Assembly (NCBI RefSeq): GCF_032118995.1
Contig: NC_092648.1
Span: forward strand, 16,458,450 to 16,522,449
Source: Asterias amurensis
Lineage: Eukaryota > Echinodermata > Asteroidea > Forcipulatida > Asteriidae
Reading direction: 5' to 3'
DNA: 64,000 nucleotides
The notes under the pieces are model-generated. The model saw only the letters and a program-made list of their open reading frames with translations, ran no database searches and was not told the DNA's origin. Below are positions 56,038 to 64,000 of this stretch, in pieces. Numbering within the stretch: position 1 is the stretch's first letter; every line of letters begins with the position of its first letter. The position numbers and the translations under genes were made by a program.

Positions 56038-56336
56038 TGGCTAAGCGGTTTAGTGCATCAGACTCAACTTCTGGTGGTTGAGTCATCAGGGTGTGGGTTC
56101 AAATCCCGGTGATGATACTTGTGTCCTTGAGCAAGACACTTAAAGATTGCTTCTCTTCACCCTGGGGTTAATGGATACCTGTGGGGGCAGAGATGGGGTC
56201 CTTGTGATCGAATCAGCTTGGTGCGCTACATACAAAGCAGCGCAGGCTGTGCTTGTACTTCCTAAGGGGTATTAATAACACTCAGAGCGCAATAATATCT
56301 TTCAAATTGCACTACATAAGAGCCGTTATTATAATT
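56038..56336 (+). mobile_element. tRNA-derived SINE
   Basis: The 5' head looks like a type-II tRNA (Leu/Ser-like): A box TGGCTAAGCGGTTTAGTGC (from 56038), a GACTCAA/TTGAGTC stem, and B box GGGTTCAAATCCC (56095-56107). It is followed by TTGTGTCCTTGAGCAAGACA, the central motif shared by V-SINE-like families, and an AT-rich tail (GCCGTTATTATAATT). The long non-tRNA body makes a functional tRNA gene unlikely. Confidence 0.75.
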
Positions 56337-56545
56337 GGCAAAAAAGCACCATTATTATTCCATGAGTATTGATTCTAACGGAAACCGATGTTAATAAAGC
56401 ACAGAGCAATGACAGCGTCAAGGGCAAGGTACTTTCCCCATGGACAGTGCAGCTATTTGATGGAAATCTATATCATTTCAAACGGCACCAAGGCAATCAC
56501 AAGAGGAGGCGATTCTTATGTTGCCTTCTAGAAGTATCAGGCCTG

Positions 56546-56656
56546 AGGTCGATTTCACAAACCTAACTTAGGACTAGTCCTGGGAGATATCGAAAATTTA
56601 AGGCTCGTCCTAACTTGAGATAAGACTAGTCTTAACTCTTTGTGAAACCCACCCCA
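56546..56656. mobile_element. TAGGAC-palindrome MITE, short copy
   Basis: AGGTCGATTTCACAAACCTA at one end, AACTCTTTGTGAAACCCACC at the other, internally deleted relative to the 174-bp copy at 54139. Confidence 0.65.
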
Positions 56657-57823
56657 GGTTTGCATTGAAACTCCAATAAAAAATTTTTGTTTTGGATTGC
56701 ACAAAATGAAACATTATCTCTTTACATTGCATGTTCACAGCTTTAGGATCTTGACACACACAACCAAAAAAACCAACAAACCCCCAAGTCGTACAAGAAA
56801 AAAATAAAACCAATGAAAGAGCCGCATCCAAACTAAAAGACTCAACTTCACCGTTAAAACAAAATATTGAATCAAACAATACATAGTCTCTGATTCCCTG
56901 TTTGGAATTTTTGTGACAAACTTCCCTTTGTGTACCGTATCAAATGACAGTGTCATTTATTATTCTGTCGCAGAGCGAGAGAGAAAAAATCCCAAAACCC
57001 CCCTTTTTTTTATATAGTACTGTGACACAAGTTTTAAAAGCAAATATCCCCTTGCTAAAATTGTACATTGATACTCTGTTGTCGATGTGGTGCATATACA
57101 CATTTGGAATGCAGATACTAGTATCAATCTCCACTGATAGATTGTACATGTTTATTTAGAGGAAAAGATCTGATTCTTTTTCAGGTCAAACACAGAAATA
57201 TTGACTAACATGGTTTATTAAACTTTCGAACTCCATCTTTATAAGCTATGTAACCCTCATTTTGGTGGTCTCCGTATTTTGTCTCTACCTTTGTTCAGGA
57301 TGCCAATCGGAAGTCTGATTTGATAAGCTTTTAGATGTGCTCGATGTCATTTGGATAATATACAAGCTACACATGTACATACATTACAAAAGGGGCTTCG
57401 AAATAATAAAAAAATTCATGCACACACCAATTCATCAAGCATCTTATTTATGTACAAATTACACCAAATGTTGCGCATTGGATATCTGTTTTCTGCGACA
57501 CTGTATCAGACATCATGCATTGATAACTTCCTGACGCCATCTTTGAACAACAGAAATGCACAGCACGCAAGGTGGGCCAATGAGCAACCTTCAAGTGACA
57601 TCATCTGCATAAGGTCTACAATTCTGTGTAAGTTACAAGCGAGATGTGCACAGAAAACCAGAAAACAAAATTCTCGTTCCACCTCGCAAGATTCTCAGAT
57701 GCATCGAGGATGTATATATGTACACATGATGAACAGCTCATCTTGAGGTTGTGACACAAGCCTACTTTCATGTTTCATCTTGCTGCGTTGAACTTGGCTG
57801 ACTGATGCACATTATAACGATAA

Positions 57824-58612
57824 CTACAAAACTTCTATTTTTTGTAATAACTCTTTTATGAATGTCTGAGGAGAGAAGAAGAAAAAAAAACAGACAAAAA
57901 TTTATAATAATGAAAACTTTCAAGAAATAACTAAACAGCAATTACAAGAGCGTGCTGTTTCTATCAACTGATCCCTTGATGAACAGAAAATCTCAACCTT
58001 GAATGTTTCTCACAATGTATACATATTGTACATAATGTTTATAATACAGGGTTTGTCTTCAACTACTGTATGTCTTAATTGAGATTCTGTACACACAAAA
58101 CTTTAACTTGGAGCACAGTTTGTATTAGTCTTGGTTCAAGACATTCTTGTTGAATTTGTCAACATCTGTGGTATTTTTACCATAGGTCCCATACACTCAA
58201 CTCTACACCAGGCGATCTGGAAGTTTTCCAACAACGCCTGCTATCGTTCGCTAGTAATGTGCACGGCGAGGAGAAGTGGAGCGGGGGATCACGATAGCTG
58301 AGTGAAAGTGAATAACAATATCTTGCACCAAGACTTAGTTTGTAATGGTAAAGCAAACAGCCCCAGATTTACATTGTAGCAAATGGAAATGTGAAGATTA
58401 GAATCACAAAGTTTTTACTCAATGCTTTGAAGCTAGTGGGAGGAGGGTCGAGCTTTTAAAATTGTTACTTTCAACAATTTGTGCAATGTACTCACCTCTT
58501 TAGGTTTCCTTACGTCTGAAATAATATCTGCTACAAATTTATACCGGTTTAAACCTTCTCCTTCTTCTAAGAGTGCATCAATGTCTATTTCTACAGGGTA
58601 ATCTTCGTCTTC
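57824..58612 (-). CDS. PPP1R14: Protein phosphatase 1 regulatory inhibitor subunit 14-like, last two exons
   Basis: The penultimate exon is 58612-58496 (39 codons, phase 0 at both ends, CAG acceptor and GTGAGT donor). It encodes EDEDYPVEIDIDALL...KPKE, matching the MPDEINIDELL...GKPVE stretch of CPI-17/PHI-1. The last exon is 57865-57824 (42 bp, acceptor CTCTCCTCAG) and encodes TFIKELLQKIEVL and TAG, matching the family's DFIQELLAKLQGL C-terminal helix. Joined, they read through without a break. The N-terminal inhibitory segment with the regulatory threonine is not in the window; I found no earlier exon up to 64000, so the upstream intron exceeds 5 kb or the rest lies outside. Family members inhibit PP1/myosin phosphatase when phosphorylated. 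The C-terminus stops right after the helix, shorter than in vertebrate CPI-17. Confidence 0.68.
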
Positions 58613-59040
58613 CTGTGAGGACAAAAAGAAGAAACAAAATATAAAATATTAAATAAATTAGTACATAATTAAGAAAGAAAAAAAAACAGCTCCAAAATCA
58701 GTTGATTTAATCCAGAGGCACTCTTAAAATAGATTTCATAGTACATGTTTTATACTCTGTTAAACACTAACCACAGGTTGATGCCATTGCAAATGAAAAA
58801 AACAGTCTGCACATATTTTCTTTCATGTTTTTCTGTCAGAATAGCCAAGGCACTTGTTATTCTTTCATTGGCTCAAAAAGCTGGAAAAGCGATTCACATG
58901 AATTATTTTGCAATCATTTTCACATGATTGGTTTTTCAACCTGCTGGGGACATTGTGAGCTAGTGCACATGTACCAATGATTGGAGCTGTACATGAACCT
59001 GAGTCACTCAACGATTGTCAATATCTAGACTGCACCAGCC

Positions 59041-59210
59041 ATCGATTTCACCAAACTCTTCCTAACTTAGGTTTAATCTAAGGAATTACGACGAGTTTAG
59101 TTCTGTATCTACAGACGTTAGGACGCATTGAACCAATCCTTAGTAAGGATGAGTTACTCGTCCTAACTCGAGATAAGGATTAATCTTAGCGTTTCGTGAA
59201 ATCGGCTGCT
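59041..59210. mobile_element. TAGGAC-palindrome MITE
   Basis: ATCGATTTCACCAAACTCTT to GCGTTTCGTGAAATCGGCTG, with GAGTTACTCGTCCTAACTCG inside. It is closest to the copy in RTK-B (22145), which shares the GTTTCGTGAAATCGGCTG end and the central TATCTACAGACGTTAGGACG-like segment. Confidence 0.7.
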
Positions 59211-59414
59211 GGGCCCAATATGGAGCTGCTAAAGGGATATTGCTAAACATTGTTTTGCTTCAAAGTATAAATGGACAGGATACCTGTCACATTTAATGTA
59301 AATATTTATATGACAAGGTATTTCGGCTGGTAACCTTATTCTGGTAGAAAGCAACTTTGTATGTATGCAATGCCTAAAGCAGGAACTATGAAACTGGGCC
59401 CTGATGTGCAATCA

Positions 59415-59555
59415 GGGGTGGATTTCACAAAGAGTTAAGACTAGTCTTATAGGACGAGTTACTCGTCCTAACTTAGGACTAGCGGAACGTTTTTCATAGC
59501 TCCTCAGACTGGTCCTAAGTTAGCACTAGTCCTAACTCTTTGTGAAATCGACCCA
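59415..59555. mobile_element. TAGGAC-palindrome MITE
   Basis: GGGGTGGATTTCACAAAGAG to CTCTTTGTGAAATCGACCC, with GGACGAGTTACTCGTCCTAA inside. It lies only ~200 bp from the copy at 59041. Confidence 0.7.
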
Positions 59556-59823
59556 TGGGTCTTGAGGCAACCTCGGTTCAGTACAACATCGAGGCAACAG
59601 GGCACACTTGCAAAGATTTGCTTAAAGCACAAAAATCAGCTAAACAACAAAATTATGCTTAATACCAGAATAAAGTATCCAGCCAAAAGAGCACTTCACA
59701 CGTATCTGGTTTCCTCCTTATTTTTGCTTAGCAGAGCATTTGTAAGCAATATGTTCTGCTATATAACCTTCTGATGCACCTGGTGATATTGGGTATAGAG
59801 TGTTATGCCAGTCTTTTAGTGCA

Positions 59824-59972
59824 GGGGCCGATTTCACAAAGATCTCAAATTGATCGTAACTTCAAATCAATCGTAGTTGCTAAGTAAAGTGTGATGTCAC
59901 AATACAAATCTCTATGGTGATACTGAAAATTTGTCTTGCGATGAGTTTTATTGCTTTGTGAAATCGGCCCCT
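59824..59972. mobile_element. Related MITE with the same termini but a different core
   Basis: The termini GGGGCCGATTTCACAAAG and CTTTGTGAAATCGGCCCC match the TAGGAC family ends. The interior (GATCGTAACTTCAAATCAAT, GTGATGTCACAATACAAATC) is unrelated, so this is a sister subfamily mobilised by the same ends. Confidence 0.7.
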
Positions 59973-60924
59973 GGACACATACATGTATGTTCGTTTTTGT
60001 ACAGCTCCTTGCACATAGTGATAGATTTAACAGGATGGAGTAGCTCTGTGAGTTCAGTCAATAACCTCAGTTGATCTGTTTGTTTGCATTTGGTCATTCT
60101 GTATGCGGCCATATTGCCCCAGGTTAAAATTACACAGGCTGTGACTTTTTAAAATGTGTATTTTCCCACCACAGACCTCATGCTCTGTTAAGGCACCAAC
60201 TGTCAAAACAATAGGATGGTGATAAAGGCAACAAGTTCACTTCTTACTTATTGTTTTAGGCCTACATCCAAATAATATGAACACAAAATAGAAACTTATG
60301 GACGAAAAAAACAAAAAACAAACAACCAAACCCTGTTACCCTGATTCCAATCCTGAACACAAATATTTACAAAGCAAAATACAAGTTTCTCTTTCTACAA
60401 ATTGTGAAGATGTATATCCTGCAATGAGCTTTTATGAAATATAAAATATGTTCTGAGGTACATTTTCTTTCCTTTAACCTGAAAATGCACACTATGTACA
60501 GTGCATGTACAATTACATCTGGCAACGAGACATGAAACTCTATATGTCTCCTATATCCACGTAAACCAGACAAGTGTTCTACAATAGCACATAATGTCTT
60601 GATTTGTAGTGAAAATGTACCATGTTGATTCAAATGAAGTTTTCATGTTCCGGTTGAGGGTAATATTTAATTATAAGATATACATCTCCAGATACCACTG
60701 CAGAGACAACAGGCTGGGCACACAGTCACAAACACCATCTGTTCATTCAACATTCCTACTGCATGAATTCGCCAAGACAGTATGTTGCAACTCCTGCTGC
60801 ATCGTCTTTTCTTGGAAACGAAGCACAATGGAGATGAAAAAGAAGATGTCACCAGACTGCTCATCAATGATTAAGAAAGATGAAGAGATAACACCTCTCA
60901 CAATTGAGACAGGAAATCAAGGTT

Positions 60925-61318
60925 AAATGCTGGGTAACTTTTGGTAATTGTCAATGTCTATATCATCCCTTGGCCATGTTGATGTATCCCAACATATGCA
61001 TGAAATAACATTTGGCCTCAAATGGTCATCGAAGTTGCAAGAAAATAATGAAGAAAACAGGAACTCAACACCCGTGTTGCCTGGAATTGTGTACTTTCAG
61101 GTGCTGTAAAAAAGGCTTCATGCCTGATGCCTTACACAGATTAAACTTTTGGGGGTGAAAAGGTACCCCGTTCTCTTTCTCTTTCAAAAACTACATTACC
61201 TCAAATGAGGTTGACAACAATGTTTTATAATGTCAACTACTCTCAAGTGCTCTATTACCAAGGACATTTTTAAGGTCATTAACTTTTGGAGTAATAACAA
61301 GGAGTATTCCCTGCCTTT
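60925..61318 (+). repeat. Abundant ~400-bp TIR repeat, diverged copy
   Basis: TGCTGGGTAACTTTTGGTAA through GTCATCGAAGTTGCAAGAAA, CACCCGTGTTGCC and GCTCTATTACCAAGGACATT to TTCCCTGCCTTTAAAG. More diverged than the copies at 31532 or 23505. Confidence 0.65.
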
Positions 61319-61767
61319 AAAGAGAGATCAACGACATAGGGCGGAAGCTCAAGACTAAAAGAATTCGGACGGGAATAGGAATGAATAGGAATGAGCGGAA
61401 AAACAGGAAAGACATCAATGGGAGTGGTGTTTAGATAATTTAGGAGTGAGAATGCAAAGTCAGGAGAGACCTGTGGACGGAGGAAACTCAAGCTTGTTGA
61501 TGAAAGTGATACATGTGTACATGTAATGAAAAGTTCAGTTGGTTCTGAAAATTGGAGTGTCAGCTTACAATGTGAATTGTTCTCCAGTTCCTGTTATACT
61601 GTACAGTAATGACTATGCCAGGCTTTTGTTAGTGGTCAAGCTTGAGAGATTGTGTATCTGGAAACCAGTGAAACAAAAGTCAGGATGTTATTGGTTTGAG
61701 TCAACCTGAGTAACAGAGTTAAATGTAGGGTCATACTTTGGTAATGACCCTCCCACAAAAAAAATAA

Positions 61768-61772
61768 TAAAA

Positions 61773-61807
<35 letters not shown>

Positions 61808-61808
61808 G
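61768..61808. repeat. (AAAT)n microsatellite
   Basis: About ten uninterrupted TAAA tetranucleotides within a longer A/T-rich run (61757-61830). Confidence 0.95.
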
Positions 61809-64000
61809 CAAATAAAAAAAATATATTATGCATAGATATGGCTGATATATACTGTGTACACATAATGAAGAATATGAATACCAAGCATGATCAGCTGTTG
61901 AACTTGTGAATGAAAGGGTGTCGCTTCTTAACAGTGATCTATGCGCTACCCTTTCAGACCAGGCAGATTGGATCGAATCAGGTCAGGGAAGGCACTTTCA
62001 CATGTAGACTACACGTACAAAGAACAGTATTATTAAATTCCAACTTTCTTCATTGTTGCCAAGGCTCACTGACTAAGCGATGACTTTGAAAATGACACCA
62101 CTGTGTTTTCCCCTCATATTCAAAGTTTGATTAAAATTGCCATCTGGGCCTTTTTGCCCTTGCCATGGTATGATAAGCAGTAAGTACAGCACTGTACATT
62201 TGCGTTTTATACAATACCTACATGTAGGCTATGTTTTGTAAACCTGCAATTTCAAACGCTGGCACAATATTGTGCCTGAATTGTTCAGTACTTGTGTTGC
62301 CCAGGCTAGCATAATGTACTCGTCTATCAACACTTCAGGTCAATGATGGACCAATTAATTTGCTTTCTACATCAATAACACCAATTTGTGCACAGTCCTT
62401 TGATAAATTAGCCTCTTTTATTATGATAGCTTTGCACTGTGCACTTCAAAGTTCAATGGCGAATGATAGTATACTGTTTATTTTCACAATGAACTGCCAG
62501 TTTGGGTTTCTCAGATATAGGCGTAGACCATCGGACCTTTGTTTTTGCAATGATAGTTTAAATGACAAGTCACAAAAAAACAATCAGGAAATGTTGTTCT
62601 CACCATGTTTAGTTTGACTCAGTGTACTAAAAATCACATTCAAACGAATGTTTATGTTAAAATCCACTCTACACAAACACTACACCACAATCCTCTCAGC
62701 GTGTTAAAGACCATTAATTTCTGTATAACCATCACCAGACTGTAAAACCACACAATTATGTAAACATAATTGGAAAAAAAAAATCTGAAAATGAAATTTG
62801 ATCTCGCCATTGAACTGAAGAATCATGAGAAACATTGGAATGTTTTTTTTTCTGGACATGTCCTTTCTTTGACCTTTTTGGTTGAGTGGAAGTGGGCCGG
62901 ATGTTGATTCTGTTTGTGGTCGCGGTGGTAGAAGACTAGACATTACAATGTTGCACTACTCACATTCACAAAAAAAAACCATTTTGAATAATCACAGTTC
63001 ATTCCTTTTTTGATTTTTGTCAAGCAAATACCACAGATTTGTGCTAACACACGGTTTAATGCATGCCACGGCTTTTAATAATTGATTATTTATTCTCTGG
63101 TCACACCTTCAGCTGGCTGGCAGTAACGCCAAACACGCATTTCCTTCAAAAGCTCTGGTGGCAGCTGTTGCACAGCGCACACTGCCAGTACAGAGTGGAT
63201 GGAGTTTGCATACGTACACTGTAGTACACTGCAAATGTAGTGTTCACAGCAATAAGGAATGACAGGCAACGATAACTAGATGCATTTACCTGTATATTTA
63301 AACAGTTTGTCCGATGATTTAATTTTACTCAACAAATAAACCAATCGAAGTAAATAATGGCACTGTCATTCAAATTCAGATAAAGAGGAAGGATACATGT
63401 AGCTAAAGATAACAAGATGAGGTATACCTAAGCAGTGCACTGTCAGATGATTTTATATTGCACACAAATATTTAAGCTAAATGGCGCTGTCATTCGTTTC
63501 AGAATGGAGATAGAAAGTAAACGATGAATATATAGATGTACACAAATATTTTTAAAGACTTGAGTTGAAAGTTAATAAGTGATTTTTAAGGCTTTCACTG
63601 TTCAGAGCGGAGTCCCAGCTACCAAGCAACAGCAATTAAGCCATTTCTTTTCAACCCCCCCCAAAAAAAAAAATTTTTCCAGTGCTTTTTAAAAACTTTG
63701 CAAAATGTATGTTGATAACAACTGCCAAATGTACTAACTAATGTACGTTGTCTTGTCATCTTTCTCCCGAAACAGTGGTCCTCTGGCGAGATAAAACACC
63801 CCAGGACCAGTCAGAACTCTATCCAAGTTGTCTGATTGACTACATGTAGGTAGGAGCACAATACTGAAAAGTATCTCTATTAAGAATGGACGATTAAAAC
63901 TGACGAACTTGTGAAATGACAAGCTACAATGTACCATGCCCTGTTGGCTAGCACTGAAAAAGTTAAAGGCAAACCCTGTTTGTGAGGATGAAATCCATCA

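Larger units (their letters stand above)
51147..57823. other. Region upstream of EHD and downstream of PPP1R14
   Basis: The EHD promoter and 5' UTR should lie just above 51146 (minus strand); I cannot place a start site. The stretch 51890-52060 is relatively GC-rich and may be regulatory. Otherwise it holds a repeat fragment (51668), a hairpin (52066), two TAGGAC MITEs (54139, 56546), a SINE (56038) and AT-rich sequence without supported exons. The minus-strand AATAAA at 57219-57214 is the first plausible poly(A) signal for PPP1R14. Confidence 0.45.
58613..64000. other. Probable PPP1R14 intron / upstream sequence
   Basis: No exon is supported on either strand. Contains three palindromic MITEs (59041, 59415, 59824), one copy of the abundant repeat (60925) and an AAAT run (61768). 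The rest is AT-rich unique sequence. Confidence 0.45.

Noticed and set aside
56033-56118. Functional tRNA-Leu/Ser gene
   Set aside because: The tRNA-like head continues into a SINE body and does not close a proper acceptor stem.
62704-62943. Minus-strand frame beginning MSSLLPPRPQTESTSG, considered as the missing N-terminal PPP1R14 exon
   Set aside because: It lacks the expected VKYDR and KWID-like motifs and a usable donor in phase.

Overview
The window looks like nuclear DNA of an invertebrate deuterostome, most likely an echinoderm and perhaps a forcipulate sea star. The reasons are short exons with GT-AG introns, no operons, animal-type genes (receptor tyrosine kinases, WAP/VWC protein, EHD ATPase, PPP1R14 inhibitor), and many small inverted-repeat elements. 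One ~400-bp repeat family resembles what I recall from sea-star genomes; that taxonomic step is inference.

Layout. (1) Positions 1-10542 (+) hold the 3' part of a receptor tyrosine kinase gene (RTK-A), entered in mid exon. (2) Positions 10543-17209 are intergenic and repeat-rich: a 119-bp direct repeat, a SINE-like piece, a long GAA run and seven 30-bp stem-loops. (3) Positions 17210-28239 (+) hold a tandem paralogue (RTK-B), which can be read from a signal peptide to the stop: LRP-type YWTD propeller, EGF module, one membrane span, tyrosine kinase. Shared exons have equal lengths in both copies, and homology stops abruptly at 10772 and 28472. (4) Positions 28473-31196 carry a transposon nested in a repeat and a hAT-like MITE. 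(5) Positions 31197-36665 (+) encode a membrane-anchored protein with three WAP domains and a half VWC domain. (6) Positions 36666-46427 have no gene I can support, but hold MITEs and two minisatellites. (7) Positions 46428-51146 (-) encode a complete EH-domain ATPase (EHD1/3/4 family) in two coding exons. (8) Positions 57824-58612 (-) hold the last two exons of a PPP1R14-type protein phosphatase 1 inhibitor, whose 5' end lies beyond the window. The rest is intron or intergenic DNA with repeats.

The most interesting part is the RTK pair: an unusual domain order for a tyrosine kinase receptor, recently duplicated, with ectodomains that have diverged far more than the kinases. Because the copies act as empty-site controls for each other, several transposon insertions can be delimited to the base and placed after the duplication. 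No functional link among the RTKs, the WAP protein, EHD and PPP1R14 is evident from the sequence beyond proximity.
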